Positions 15,120 through 25,460 of a stretch of 64,000 nt of DNA are shown piece after piece. Numbering within the stretch: position 1 is the first letter of the stretch; every line of letters starts with the position of its first letter. The notes under the pieces were generated by a model that had not been told where the DNA came from, did not search any database, and saw only the letters and a program-made list of their open reading frames with translations. A program made the translations under genes and the position numbers. This DNA is from Halostreptopolyspora alba (lineage in GTDB: Bacteria > Actinomycetota > Actinomycetes > Streptosporangiales > Streptosporangiaceae): NCBI GenBank assembly GCA_003725585.1, contig RJMB01000015.1, positions 1 through 64,000 of the forward strand, in the 5' to 3' direction.

Positions 15120-15514
15120 GCCTCGCCCGGTTCTACGACCCCGACGGGGACCGCCACGGGCTACCGACCTGGCCGTGGGGATACGCCCCGGACCACCTGG
15201 CCACCCGGGGACAGCTCGCCACCCGCGGGCTGCGGCCCGGCGGCCAGAACCCGGCCGGCCAAGTGATGTGGCGTTCCCGCCGCGCCCTCGGGCGTGGCGG
15301 GGTGCGCACCGCCCTGCTGTACGACACCCGTCACGCCCGCGAGAAGCGGCCCCCTTCGCTGGCGGTGCTGGCCGCCCTGGAGCGGGCCATGGCCGCACGG
15401 CGCACCTGCCCCACCTGCCAGCAGGTGTTCGAGTTCTGCATCCCCACCTCGCTGGGCCAGTGCCCCGACTGTCACCACAACGCCCGCAACAAGAGGAAGG
15501 TTGAGGCCCCATGA
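15116..15514 (+). CDS. RRQRL-motif-type zinc-binding protein
   Basis: GTG at 15116 overlapping the previous stop; 132 residues. The pattern FYDPDGDRHGLPTWPWGYAP, then TRGQLATRGLRPGGQNPAG and LLYDTRHAREKRPPS corresponds to actinobacterial RRQRL-motif zinc-binding proteins. Here the signature RxQL element reads TRGQLATRGL. The C-terminus has two CxxC pairs (RTCPTCQQ and GQCPDCHH) forming a probable zinc ribbon. These proteins recur in Streptomyces integrative elements next to WhiB-like genes, as here. The role is unknown. Confidence 0.75.
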   Translation: MSLARFYDPDGDRHGLPTWPWGYAPDHLATRGQLATRGLRPGGQNPAGQVMWRSRRALGRGGVRTALLYDTRHAREKRPPSLAVLAALERAMAARRTCPTCQQVFEFCIPTSLGQCPDCHHNARNKRKVEAP

Positions 15515-15807
15515 CGAGAACCCCCGTGATCGTGGCCCGTTACGCCGCTGACACCACACCCGCGGGCCGGGCCTGGATGCTTCGGGGCATCTGCGCGGAC
15601 GCCCCGGAGCCCGACGACTGGCACCCCACCATCGAGGCCCCCACCGACCTGTCCACCCGACGGGCGATCAACATCTGCCGGCAGTGCCCCGTGCGCCCCC
15701 AGTGCCGCGACTACGCCCTCAACCGGCCCTGGATCACCGGCATCTGGGGCGCCACCACCACCGAGGAACGCGCCCGCCTACGCCGCACCCGTCGCAGGGC
15801 CGCCTGA
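15511..15807 (+). CDS. WhiB-like (Wbl) iron-sulfur regulator
   Basis: ATG at 15511 overlaps the previous stop; 98 residues. Four cysteines are in Wbl spacing: GICADAP near residue 27 and NICRQCPVRPQC near residues 55-65. A GIWGATTTEER turn replaces the usual GVWGG, and a basic tail RARLRRTRRRAA follows. Wbl proteins bind a [4Fe-4S] cluster and act with the principal sigma factor to control transcription in actinobacteria. Located as the last gene of the cysteine-rich operon and before the replication genes, it may regulate element genes or host development. Confidence 0.85.
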   Translation: MTRTPVIVARYAADTTPAGRAWMLRGICADAPEPDDWHPTIEAPTDLSTRRAINICRQCPVRPQCRDYALNRPWITGIWGATTTEERARLRRTRRRAA

Positions 15808-15917
15808 CCCTTCAGCCCGTCCGGATCCAGCCGGCGCCCCGGGTGCAACGCCCCGGGGCGGGCACCACATCCCCTTCCTCTGTTCCTGTCCTTCCCTGCT
15901 GAAAGGGGCGTTTTCGC

Positions 15918-16829
15918 ATGTCCAGCTATGCTCCGGTGCACTACGCACGCGCCGCCGCCCGGCGTGGATGGTGCGTGTTCCCACTCACCCCTCGGACCAA
16001 GCAGCCTCGGATTCGGGGATGGGAGAACGCCGCCACTACCGAGGTCGCCCAGATCGAGGCGTGGTGGTCGCGGTGGCCTCAGGCCAACATCGGTATCGCC
16101 ACAGGCCCAAGCGGGCTGGTTGTCATCGACTGCGACGTGCCCAAACCCGGCGAGAGCCCACCCGGACAGTGGGCGTGCGAGGAGGGCATCACTGACGGGC
16201 TGGACGTTCTGGCGACCCTGGCTGAGAGGGACGGCGCCCGGCTGTGCTGGGACACCTTCGTGGTGAAAACCCGCCGGGGCGGGTTCCACTTCTACTTCAC
16301 CACCCCACCCGAGGCGAGCCTTGGCAACACCAGCAACCAGCTGGGGTGGCTGGTCGACACCCGCGCGGCTGGGGGGTATGTGGTCGGGCCGGGCTCCCAC
16401 GTCGCCGATGAGGACGGCGACGGCGTCTATGAGCCCATTATCACCGAGCCCGCAGGATCGCTGCCGGGGTGGCTGACCCAGCGCCTCACCGCCCCCTCCG
16501 CGACGTCGCAGGCGAGCGCCGAGGGGGTGCTGGCCACCATCGCGGCTACCGACACCCGCCGCACCGCCTACGCCGCGAGCGCGTTCCGGGGTGAACTCAC
16601 CAAGGTTTTGCGTGCCCATCCCGGCGAGCGCAACACGACGGTCTACGTGGCCGCCGCCAGCCTGGGCCAGCTCGCCGCGAAGGGGTTGCTGGCGCGCACC
16701 GAGATCGAAACGGCGCTGCAGCAGGCCGGCGAACACCTCGGCCTGGCCCCGCGTGAGGTGGCCGCCACCGTGCGCTCCGGGCTGGCCAAAGGATTCCGTG
16801 AACCCCGCATCAGGAAGGACGCAGCATGA
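15918..16829 (+). CDS. Bifunctional DNA primase/polymerase (Prim-Pol)
   Basis: 303 residues from ATG 15918, preceded by GAAAGGGGCG. The Prim-Pol core is clear: ARRGWCVFPLTPRTKQP at the N-terminus, WPQANIGIATGPSGL, the catalytic VIDCD (residues about 69-73), TRRGGFHFYF and TRAAGGYVVGPGS. It would synthesise primers and extend DNA at the element origin. The C-terminal 100 residues form a helical tail (GERNTTVYVAAASLGQLAAK) common to this class. ATGA overlap couples it to the ATPase gene. Together they make the RepPP-type initiation module of AICEs. Confidence 0.9.
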   Translation: MSSYAPVHYARAAARRGWCVFPLTPRTKQPRIRGWENAATTEVAQIEAWWSRWPQANIGIATGPSGLVVIDCDVPKPGESPPGQWACEEGITDGLDVLATLAERDGARLCWDTFVVKTRRGGFHFYFTTPPEASLGNTSNQLGWLVDTRAAGGYVVGPGSHVADEDGDGVYEPIITEPAGSLPGWLTQRLTAPSATSQASAEGVLATIAATDTRRTAYAASAFRGELTKVLRAHPGERNTTVYVAAASLGQLAAKGLLARTEIETALQQAGEHLGLAPREVAATVRSGLAKGFREPRIRKDAA

Positions 16830-18622
16830 GCGAGCCCGACGGGGGTGAGAGCAAGGGCAAAGGCCCCTCGCAGGCGACCAAGCTGGCCCAACTGGCCGCG
16901 GAGTTGGTCGACGTCGTCGCCGGCGCTGACGGGCGCGCCTACGCGGTGTCCAAGAAAGGCCCCGGGGCGCACATCGCCTTCCCGTTGAAAGGGCAGAAGG
17001 GGCTGCGCACTCGGTTGGCGCGCTCCTACTCCGAGGTGCACGGGGCGGTGCCCTCACAGTCGGCGCTGACTGATGTCACTGCCGTGTTGGAGGGCCAGGC
17101 CATGGATCTCGATCCGCGCCCGATCGGGCTGCGACTGGCTAGCCATGAGGGGCAGGTCGTGCTCGACCTCGGAGACGCCGCCGGACGCTGCGCCATCATC
17201 GGCCCCGACGGGTGGCGGGTCAGTCACACCAGCCCGGTCCTGTTTCGCCGCACCGCACTCACCTCGCCCTTGCCCGCCCCTGGCGAGCCTGGCAACACCC
17301 AGGCCGGTATCGCCGCGTTGCGGCGTCTGCTTAACGTCGACGAACCCGGATTCCGGTTGCTCGTGGGCTGGTTGGTTTCCGGTCTGGTCCCCGACATGCC
17401 CCACCCCATCCTCGCGGCCCGTGGAGAACAGGGCACCGGCAAGTCCACCGCGCTGTCCATGCTGGTCAACCTGGTCGACCCGAGCCCGGCCCCGTTGCGC
17501 TCGCTACCCAAGGATCAAAAGACCTGGTCGGTTACCGCCAGCGCCTCGTGGGCGGTGTGCCTGGACAACGTCTCCACGATTCCGCCGTGGTTGTCGGACA
17601 CTCTGTGTAAGGCGGTCACGGGGGAGGGCTTCCTCGACCGGGCTCTGTACTCCGATGACGACGTCAGTGTCGTTTCCTACCGCCGCTTGATTGCCATGAC
17701 CTCGATTGATACCGGCGCCTTGGCCAGCGATCTCAACGAGCGGGTCTTGCCGGTGGAATTCGTGCCGATCAAGGCCGACCAACGCCGCACTGATGCCGAG
17801 GTACGTGCCACCTTCGACTTCGAGGCCCCGCAGATCCTGGCCGCGTTGCTCGATCTCCTCTCCGCGGTGCTCGCGCAACTGCCGGCCACCGAACTCACCG
17901 AGCTTCCCCGGATGGCGGACTTCGCCCGTGTGCTGGCCGCTCTGGACGTGGTCACCGGGTGGGACACACTGGCCACCTACCGGGCGGCCACCGAGGTGTC
18001 GACCGCGGATCTCATCGACGCCAAACCCTTCACCGCCGCCGTCGCGGACTTCGTGGAGAAACAAGGCGAGTGGACCGGCACCATGGGCCAGCTCCTGGCG
18101 TGCATCGACACCCCAGATCCCCGCCCCAAGTCCTGGCCGGTGGACCCCACACGGGCCGGCAGTCAGCTCAAGCGTGACGCTCCCGTATTGCGGTCGGTGG
18201 GCGTCACCGTCGAGGACGCGGGCCGTTCCCGAGACCGCAGTCGCAGCCGGCTCTACCGGCTCGCCCTCGAACCCGAAGAGAGCCCACCCGGACAGTGTCC
18301 GCAGCCAGAAGAAGTATCAGATGCCGTCGTGACCAGTCACGACGGCTCTTTTTTCGCCCACGAAGTCACATCAGACCCCACGGACGCTACCGATGCAGTG
18401 TCCGCACCAGTGCCCACACGAAACACCAGCGCACACCCGGTATCGGACGCTGTGGGCGCTGCGGACACTAGCGCCGCCCCACTCTCTACTGATGACCGCT
18501 CACCCCTTGAGGAAGGTACGTGCGGCTGGTGCGGCAATCACTTCACCCGCTACACCACCACCGGCCACCCCAACCGGTGTACCCCGTGCGCGAGGAACGG
18601 AGGAACCCCACCACCCACCTGA
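16826..18622 (+). CDS. Replication ATPase/helicase partner of Prim-Pol
   Basis: 598 residues from ATG 16826. Walker A is ARGEQGTGKST at about residues 197-207; a probable Walker B is AVCLDNVSTIP at about residue 248; an arginine-finger-like segment SYRRLIAMTS follows. Residues 480-560 are a low-complexity acidic linker, and the final 35 residues form a CxxC-CxxC zinc finger (GTCGWCGNHF, NRCTPCARN). The protein resembles the D5-like or phage-type helicases paired with Prim-Pol. The linker-coding DNA contains three copies of the AGTGTCCGC motif found also at the element left end, suggesting part of an origin within the gene. Confidence 0.8.
   Translation: MSEPDGGESKGKGPSQATKLAQLAAELVDVVAGADGRAYAVSKKGPGAHIAFPLKGQKGLRTRLARSYSEVHGAVPSQSALTDVTAVLEGQAMDLDPRPIGLRLASHEGQVVLDLGDAAGRCAIIGPDGWRVSHTSPVLFRRTALTSPLPAPGEPGNTQAGIAALRRLLNVDEPGFRLLVGWLVSGLVPDMPHPILAARGEQGTGKSTALSMLVNLVDPSPAPLRSLPKDQKTWSVTASASWAVCLDNVSTIPPWLSDTLCKAVTGEGFLDRALYSDDDVSVVSYRRLIAMTSIDTGALASDLNERVLPVEFVPIKADQRRTDAEVRATFDFEAPQILAALLDLLSAVLAQLPATELTELPRMADFARVLAALDVVTGWDTLATYRAATEVSTADLIDAKPFTAAVADFVEKQGEWTGTMGQLLACIDTPDPRPKSWPVDPTRAGSQLKRDAPVLRSVGVTVEDAGRSRDRSRSRLYRLALEPEESPPGQCPQPEEVSDAVVTSHDGSFFAHEVTSDPTDATDAVSAPVPTRNTSAHPVSDAVGAADTSAAPLSTDDRSPLEEGTCGWCGNHFTRYTTTGHPNRCTPCARNGGTPPPT
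18294..18469. repeat. AGTGTCCGC motif copies inside the replication gene
   Basis: Exact copies at 18294-18302 and 18397-18405 (forward) and 18461-18469 (reverse), plus a near copy AGTGCCCAC at 18409. In the circular form of the element this site lies about 2.5 kb from the seven-copy cluster at 3514-3680. Confidence 0.55.
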
Positions 18623-18713
18623 GCGATCCGCCGAATCCACCGAAGCGGCCCCGGCACGCCTGCCAAGCACCACCGGGGCCGCACCCCACCTCGAGGATGG
18701 AGGTCTTTCCAGC

Positions 18714-18899
18714 ATGACCGACCGCGCCAAACGCCGGCTCGACCTCGCCAAGGTCCGTGTCATCGGCCCGCCAGAGACCGTCGAGACGGTGATCGAGGCC
18801 ATCACCACCGCCCTCCCGGCAGCTGAGCCGTCACGCCCCTACGCCAGCCGCCGCGACCCCGAGCACGTCCGCGTCTACCTGGAGGTCACCCCCGAATGA
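18714..18899 (+). CDS. Small hypothetical protein upstream of xis
   Basis: ATG at 18714 with GGAGG eleven bases upstream; 61 residues. The sequence (AKVRVIGPPETVETVIEAIT, then DPEHVRVYLEVTPE) suggests a compact beta-alpha-beta fold. The final ATGA overlap couples it to xis. Short proteins of this kind occur between rep and xis genes in other AICEs. No function known. Confidence 0.65.
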   Translation: MTDRAKRRLDLAKVRVIGPPETVETVIEAITTALPAAEPSRPYASRRDPEHVRVYLEVTPE

Positions 18900-19108
18900 G
18901 TCCGCTTACCGCGACAAGGAATCCCAAGACGCGCGGATGGATGACCATCGAGGAGGTCTGCGACGAACTTCAGGTCGCCCGGTCGACCTTCAACGACTGG
19001 CGGGCAAAGGGGCGCGGGCCGAAGTGCGTGAAGCTCCCCAACGGCGGCCTGCGCATCCGTCACACCGAATTCGACCGCTGGATCAACTCGTTGGAGGAAG
19101 CCTCCTGA
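18896..19108 (+). CDS. xis: Excisionase (MerR/AlpA-type HTH_17)
   Basis: 70 residues from ATG 18896. Residues about 16-60 form the short winged helix of Xis proteins: MTIEEVCDELQVARSTFNDW, then KGRGPKCVKLPNGGLRIRHT and a C-terminal EFDRWINSLEEA. It would bend attL/attR DNA to favour excision by the adjacent integrase. Coupled to int by a TGATG overlap, and to the upstream small gene by ATGA, so excision and integration are co-expressed. Confidence 0.9.
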   Translation: MSPLTATRNPKTRGWMTIEEVCDELQVARSTFNDWRAKGRGPKCVKLPNGGLRIRHTEFDRWINSLEEAS

Positions 19109-20553
19109 TGGACGATGCGACCTACGACGTCCGCATCTGGAAGAAGATAGAGATCTACAAGGGCAAGAGGAAGACAACTCATTGGGTGCGGTGGCGTGTT
19201 GGGGAGAGCACGTTCAAAGAGCCCCACAGCACCGCTGCCTTGGCTGATTCATTCCGGTCAGAACTCGTGGCAGCAGCGAATTCCGGTGAGAAGTTCAGCC
19301 TGATCACAGGGCGACCAGTGTCTTGGGAGAGTCGCAAGAAAGAGGAGACCAGCTGGTTCGCTTTCGTGTGCGAGTACATGGACGAACACTGGTCGAACGC
19401 CTCAGCCAGCCACCGCAAGGACCGGGCGAAGTACCTCGCGAACGCCACCATGGCACTACTCGATGAGAGTGCTCCGGGGCGTCCCGAGGATGCGAACGCC
19501 CGCGGTGCACTTCGAAACTGGGCTTTCAATACGGCTCATCGTGGCACTGACCGTACAGCCGAGGTTGATGCGACGCTGAAATGGCTTGAGAAGCACACAC
19601 TCCCGGTGAGTGCCATTGCTGATCCCGTCGTCGCACGTCGGGTGCTCACGCGCATCACGAGCAAGCTCCCCGAGAACGGTGGCGGCACCTTGGGGGCCAA
19701 GGCCGCGGTCAAGGCTAAACGGATCCTGTCCCACTGTCTCGACTTCGCGGTCGAGCGTGGTCATCTCCCGGCGAATCCGGTCAGTTTCCAGCGGAACCCG
19801 ACCGGCGCGATCAAATGGAAGCCGCCCAAGGTGAGCAACGTCGTGGATCGGCGAGCCGTACCGAACCCCAAGCAAGCTCGCGGCCTGCTCAACGCCGTCG
19901 ACGCCCAACCGCGTACCGGATACCTGCTCATGCCGTTCTTCGCGGTCATGTACTTCGCCGCACTCCGCCCGGAGGAGGCGGCCAACCTCACATGGGCCAA
20001 TGTGAGTCTCCCGGAGTTCATCTGGGACAACGAAGCGCAGACGTGGAGCGAGCCGGAGAACTCCTGGGGAGAGATCACGGTAGGCGTGGTTACACCCGAC
20101 GTCGGGCGGCGCTGGACTGACACTGGGAAACAGCGTGACTGCCGTTCTCCTAAAGGGCGAGCGGAAGGTGAGTCGCGTACGGTTCCCTGCGGGCCGAAGC
20201 TGAGCCGCATCCTGTGGGAACATCGTCACCGAGAGGTGCAAGGGCCTCACGGTCTCGTGTTCTTCGGGGAGACCGGTCGACAGATTGCCACCAGCACGTA
20301 CTCGAAGGTATGGAAGCGAGCGCGCAAAGACGCTCTGACGGAGGAGCAGTTCAACAGCCCTCTGGCCAAGCGGCCCTACGACCTGCGTCACGCCTGCGTG
20401 TCCACCTGGCTCAACCAGGGTGTGAACCCCGCGCAGATCGCGGAGTGGGCCGGACACAGCCTCGACGTACTGCTTCGTATCTACGCACGATGCTTGGACG
20501 GAGGTGAGCAGGAGGCGCGACGTCGCGCGGAGGATGGATTCAACGACTTCTGA
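19108..20553 (+). CDS. int: Tyrosine site-specific integrase
   Basis: 481 residues from ATG 19108. An N-terminal arm-binding region (residues 1-70), a core-binding helical region (residues 80-240) and a catalytic domain (residues about 255-480) are visible. Catalytic residues are Arg in YFAALRPEEAANL (about 287), Arg in PYDLRHACVS (about 426), His in EWAGHS (about 450) and Tyr in RIYARC (about 458). It integrates and, with Xis, excises the element at the tRNA. Compared with the stump at 2888-3133 the last 80 residues are almost the same, indicating a related resident element in the same site. Confidence 0.95.
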   Translation: MDDATYDVRIWKKIEIYKGKRKTTHWVRWRVGESTFKEPHSTAALADSFRSELVAAANSGEKFSLITGRPVSWESRKKEETSWFAFVCEYMDEHWSNASASHRKDRAKYLANATMALLDESAPGRPEDANARGALRNWAFNTAHRGTDRTAEVDATLKWLEKHTLPVSAIADPVVARRVLTRITSKLPENGGGTLGAKAAVKAKRILSHCLDFAVERGHLPANPVSFQRNPTGAIKWKPPKVSNVVDRRAVPNPKQARGLLNAVDAQPRTGYLLMPFFAVMYFAALRPEEAANLTWANVSLPEFIWDNEAQTWSEPENSWGEITVGVVTPDVGRRWTDTGKQRDCRSPKGRAEGESRTVPCGPKLSRILWEHRHREVQGPHGLVFFGETGRQIATSTYSKVWKRARKDALTEEQFNSPLAKRPYDLRHACVSTWLNQGVNPAQIAEWAGHSLDVLLRIYARCLDGGEQEARRRAEDGFNDF

Positions 20554-20633
20554 GATGGCTGGAACTTTCGGCGTGCCGTCGGCACACCCAACCGGACGTG
20601 ACCGCCAACCCTCGTAGTCAGCCGTACGTCACT

Positions 20634-20734
20634 ATGAGGCGCCGTCGGCCTGCGTTCGCAGGTCGGCGGCGCTTTTTCATGCTCGGTGAGGGTAGGCCGG
20701 GCGGGGCTCGAACCCGCGACTCAGGGATTATGAG
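20634..20734. repeat. Right att direct repeat (101 bp), overlaps tRNA
   Basis: Identical to 3211-3311. Its right 42 bases are the 3' part of the intact tRNA gene and its left part is the integrase terminator. Recombination between the two copies would release a 17423-bp circle and leave the tRNA intact. Confidence 0.9.
20639..20677 (+). terminator. Integrase terminator
   Basis: Arms 20639-20653 and 20658-20672 (two wobbles, GTTC loop) followed by TTTTT at 20673-20677. It lies 86 bases after the integrase stop and just past the 3' end of the opposing tRNA gene. Confidence 0.85.
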
Positions 20735-20766
20735 TCCCCTGCTCTGACCTGCTGAGCTACCGGCCC
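20693..20766 (-). tRNA. tRNA with CAU anticodon (Met, or Ile2)
   Basis: A full cloverleaf reads on the minus strand from 20766 to 20693: acceptor GGGCCGG pairing with CCGGCCT (one G-U), D-arm TAGCTCAGCAGG, anticodon stem GGGGA/TCCCT with loop CTCATAA, and T-arm GCGGG-TTCGAGC-CCCGC. CCA is not encoded. The CAU anticodon serves elongator Met or, if lysidine-modified, Ile; I cannot distinguish these by eye. Its 3' half is supplied by the integrated element. Confidence 0.9.
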
Positions 20767-22107
<1,341 letters not shown>

Positions 22108-22244
22108 CACCGGCGACACGCTGTTGGCCGGGCGTGTGGGGCCCGGCCAACAGCGCGGGGGTAGTGCGCTCCCGCTTACCGCCCTCGCTCCCACGGGGGC
22201 CGGTGGCCCCGTGCTGTCCCGTCCGGTCCGGGGCGGCAGGCACC

Positions 22245-24764
22245 ATGGAATGCGTGAGTCTCATCGATCAGCTTCCTGCCGACCCCGACCCCGACTCCCT
22301 CTACGCCGCTTTCGCGGCGTGGTCCGAGGAGCGGGGCCTGACGCTCTACCCGCACCAGGAGGAAGCCCTCATCGAGACGGTGTCGGGCTCACACGTGATC
22401 CTGAGCACGCCGACCGGTTCGGGCAAGAGCCTGGTGGCGTGCGGGGCGCTGTTCACCGCGCTGGCCCGTGACGAGTGCGCCTTCTACACCGCGCCGATCA
22501 AGGCCCTGGTGTCGGAGAAGTTCTTCGAGCTGTGCGCGATTTTCGGTACCGACAACGTCGGGATGATGACCGGGGACGCCAGCGTCAACTCCGACGCCCC
22601 CATCGTCTGTTGTACCGCCGAGGTGCTGGCCAACATCGCGTTGCGCGACGGGGCCGAGGCCGACATCGGCGTGGTGGTCATGGACGAGTTCCACTTCTAC
22701 GGCGAGCCCGACCGCGGCTGGGCCTGGCAGGTACCGCTCTTGGAGCTGCCGCAGGCGCAGTTCCTGCTCATGTCGGCCACGCTGGGCGACGTGACGCGGT
22801 TCGAGAAGGACCTGACCCGGCGGACCGGCCGTCCGACGTCGGTGGTGAGCTCCGCGGAGCGCCCCGTTCCGCTGTACTACTCCTACCGCAGCACCCCGCT
22901 GCACGAGACTCTGGAGGAGCTGCTCGGCACCCAGCAGGCACCGGTCTACATCGTCCACTTCACCCAGGCGCAGGCCGTCGAACGGGCACAGTCGCTCACG
23001 AGCATCAACATGTGTAGCCGCGCGGAGAAGGACGCGATCGCCCGGGAGATCGGGGGGTTCCGGTTCTCCACGAAGTTCGGGCGGAACCTGTCGCGGTTCG
23101 TGCGTCACGGGATCGGGGTGCACCACGCCGGAATGCTCCCCAAGTACCGCCGGCTGGTGGAGCGGCTGGCCCAGGCGGGACTGCTCAAGGTCATCTGCGG
23201 CACCGACACCCTGGGCGTCGGCGTCAACGTTCCTATCCGCACCGTGCTGTTCACGGCGTTGAGCAAGTTCGACGGCAGCAAGGTGCGCCGGCTCCGCGCT
23301 CGGGAGTTCCATCAGATCGCCGGTCGTGCCGGGCGCGCCGGGTTCGACACGGTGGGCAACGTGGTGGTGCAGGCACCGGAGCACGTCATCGAGAACGAGA
23401 AGGCCCTCGCCAAGGCCGGGGACGATGTGAAGAAGCGGCGCAAGGTGGTGCGCAAGAAGCCCCCGGACGGGTTCGTGGGCTGGGACCAGGCCACCTTCGA
23501 GAAGCTCATCGCCGCCCAACCCGAGCCGCTGGTCTCCCGCTTCAAGGTGAGCAACGCGATGCTGCTCAGCGTCATCGATCGCCCCGGGGACTGCTTCGCC
23601 GCGATGCGTCACCTGCTCACCGACAACCACGATGACCGGCCGGCGCAGCGCCGACACATCAGCGAGGCGATCGCGATCTACCGTTCCCTGCGGGACGGCG
23701 GCATCGTCGAGCAGCTCGAGGAACCCGACTCCGAGGGCCGTACCGCCCGTCTCACGGTCGACCTACAGCCCGACTTCGCCCTCAACCAGCCGCTGTCGAC
23801 GTTCGCGCTGGCCGCGCTGGAGCTGCTCGATCCCGCCTCCGCCACCTACCCGCTGGACGTGCTGACCGTGGTGGAGGCCACGCTGGACGACCCGCGGCAG
23901 ATCCTCGGTGCCCAGCTCAACAAGGCCCGTGGTGAGGCCGTCGCGCAGATGAAGGCCGATGGCGTCGAGTACGAGGAGCGCATGGAGCGGTTGGAGGAGG
24001 TGGAGTACCCCAAACCGCTCGAGGAGCTGCTCGAGCACGCCTACGAGGTGTACCGCCGTGGCCACCCCTGGGTGGGCGACCACCCGCTACAGCCCAAGTC
24101 CATCGCGCGTGACCTGTACGAACGCGCGATGACGTTCACCGAGTACATCGCCTACTACGAGCTCGCGCGCTCCGAGGGCCTGGTGCTGCGCTACCTCGCG
24201 AGCGCCTACAAGGCGCTCAGCCAGACCGTGCCCGAGGACGCCAAGACCGAGGAGCTGCACGACCTCGTCGAATGGTTGGGCGAACTCGTGCGGCAGGTCG
24301 ACTCCAGCCTGCTCGACGAGTGGGAGCAGCTCACCAACCCCGACACCCGGCCCACCCAGACCGAGACGGAGGGGGCCGACGAGCGGCCCAGACCCATCAC
24401 CGCGAACCACCGCGCCTTCCGGGTGCTGGTTCGCAACGAGCTGTTCCGCCGCGTGGAGCTCGCGGCGCGGCGCCGCTACGAGGACCTCGGCGCGCTGGAC
24501 AGCGAGGACGGATGGGACGCCGAGGCGTGGGAGGAGGCCATGGAGACCTACTACGACGAGCACGACGAGCTGGGGATCGGACCCGACGCCCGGGGGCCGA
24601 AGATGCTGCTCATCGAGGAGCACAACGACACGTGGGAGGTCCGGCAGATCTTCGACGACCCCGCCGGGGACCATGACTGGGGATTCAGCGCGTCGGTGGA
24701 TCTGGCCGCCTCCGACGAGGAGGGGCGGGCGGTGCTCCACGTGCGCGAGGTCAACCGTCTCTAG
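22245..24764 (+). CDS. DEAD/DEAH-box superfamily 2 helicase (Ski2/HelY-like)
   Basis: 839 residues from ATG 22245; a GTG at 22254 is an equally possible start. Helicase motifs are in order: YPHQEEAL (Q-like), STPTGSGKSLVA (I), YTAPIKALVSEKF (Ia), MDEFHFYGEPDRG (II, DEFH), LLMSATLGD (III), VHHAGMLPKYRR, GTDTLGVGVNVPIRTVLF (V) and HQIAGRAGRAG (VI). The long C-terminal half is charged and of the actinobacterial RNA-helicase kind. It is likely an RNA-remodelling or decay helicase. It sits alone between mdh and the dha locus. Confidence 0.85.
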   Translation: MECVSLIDQLPADPDPDSLYAAFAAWSEERGLTLYPHQEEALIETVSGSHVILSTPTGSGKSLVACGALFTALARDECAFYTAPIKALVSEKFFELCAIFGTDNVGMMTGDASVNSDAPIVCCTAEVLANIALRDGAEADIGVVVMDEFHFYGEPDRGWAWQVPLLELPQAQFLLMSATLGDVTRFEKDLTRRTGRPTSVVSSAERPVPLYYSYRSTPLHETLEELLGTQQAPVYIVHFTQAQAVERAQSLTSINMCSRAEKDAIAREIGGFRFSTKFGRNLSRFVRHGIGVHHAGMLPKYRRLVERLAQAGLLKVICGTDTLGVGVNVPIRTVLFTALSKFDGSKVRRLRAREFHQIAGRAGRAGFDTVGNVVVQAPEHVIENEKALAKAGDDVKKRRKVVRKKPPDGFVGWDQATFEKLIAAQPEPLVSRFKVSNAMLLSVIDRPGDCFAAMRHLLTDNHDDRPAQRRHISEAIAIYRSLRDGGIVEQLEEPDSEGRTARLTVDLQPDFALNQPLSTFALAALELLDPASATYPLDVLTVVEATLDDPRQILGAQLNKARGEAVAQMKADGVEYEERMERLEEVEYPKPLEELLEHAYEVYRRGHPWVGDHPLQPKSIARDLYERAMTFTEYIAYYELARSEGLVLRYLASAYKALSQTVPEDAKTEELHDLVEWLGELVRQVDSSLLDEWEQLTNPDTRPTQTETEGADERPRPITANHRAFRVLVRNELFRRVELAARRRYEDLGALDSEDGWDAEAWEEAMETYYDEHDELGIGPDARGPKMLLIEEHNDTWEVRQIFDDPAGDHDWGFSASVDLAASDEEGRAVLHVREVNRL

Positions 24765-24790
24765 CGGCGGTTCTGGGTCGCGAGGGCACC

Positions 24791-25411
24791 TCAGCCGCTG
24801 GTGACGTCGGCCAGGGCACCGAAGACCAGTGCTGTGGAGGCCGCGCCGGGGTCGAGGTGGCCCCTGCTGCGGGAGCCCAGGTAGGAGGCTCGGCCCTTGC
24901 GGGCCTGGAGGTCGACGGTGGCCTCCGCTCCCTTCCGTGCCGCCTCGGCGGCGGCGCGTGCCGCGGCCGCCAACCCGCCGGTCGGGTCGGCGGCGGTGAG
25001 AGCCTCGACCGCTGGGTGGAGGGCGTCGAGCATCGTCTTGTCGCCCACCCGCGCGGACCCGAGCGCGCACACCGCCTCGTACCCGGCGCTGAGGGCGGCG
25101 GCGAGCTCGGCGACGTCACACTCGGGGGCCTCGAGCCGCTTACCGGCCGTGCGGAAGACCGTCCCGTACAGCGGGCCCGAGGCGCCGCCGACCCGGGAGA
25201 TCAGCGTCGTCCCGGTCGTCACCAGCACGCGGCCCACCGATTCGGGGTGGATCTCCTCGAGGGCGGCGCGCACCGCGGTGAAGCCACGGTGCAGGTTCGT
25301 GCCGTGGTCGCCGTCGCCGATCTCGGCGTCGAGGCGCGTGAGACGTTCGCGGTCGGCCTCGACGGACGAGGCGACCGCGAGCAGCCACGCGTGGGCGAGG
25401 TCGGTGTCCAC
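24791..25411 (-). CDS. dhaL: Dihydroxyacetone kinase ADP-binding subunit DhaL
   Basis: 206 residues. The nucleotide-binding signature LDAEIGDGDHGTNLHRGF (aspartates for Mg) is present at residues 28-45. GTTLISRVGGASGPLYGTVF and VGDKTMLDALHPAVEAL are diagnostic of DhaL. It carries ADP as a cofactor that is rephosphorylated by DhaM and donates phosphate to dihydroxyacetone in DhaK. It follows dhaK by 49 bases on the minus strand, so they form one operon. Confidence 0.93.
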   Translation of the reverse strand: MDTDLAHAWLLAVASSVEADRERLTRLDAEIGDGDHGTNLHRGFTAVRAALEEIHPESVGRVLVTTGTTLISRVGGASGPLYGTVFRTAGKRLEAPECDVAELAAALSAGYEAVCALGSARVGDKTMLDALHPAVEALTAADPTGGLAAAARAAAEAARKGAEATVDLQARKGRASYLGSRSRGHLDPGAASTALVFGALADVTSG

Positions 25412-25460
25412 GGGGGCTCCTTCGGGCGGTGGTGGTCGTCCAGGGCGCTGGGTCGGCGCG

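Larger units (their letters stand above)
3312..20734. mobile_element. Actinomycete integrative and conjugative element (AICE), 17423 bp
   Basis: Bounded by the 101-bp direct repeats and integrated in a CAU-anticodon tRNA gene. It carries the full set expected of AICEs: int and xis at the right end, a primase-polymerase plus ATPase replication pair, an FtsK/SpoIIIE-type TraB translocase, Spd-like membrane proteins, a GntR-type KorSA-like regulator, and a Nudix hydrolase. There is no relaxase and no type IV secretion set, as expected for TraB-type double-stranded DNA transfer. All core genes look intact, so the element may still be mobile. Left-end cargo is small. The left boundary abuts an older related element rather than plain chromosome. 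Confidence 0.9.
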
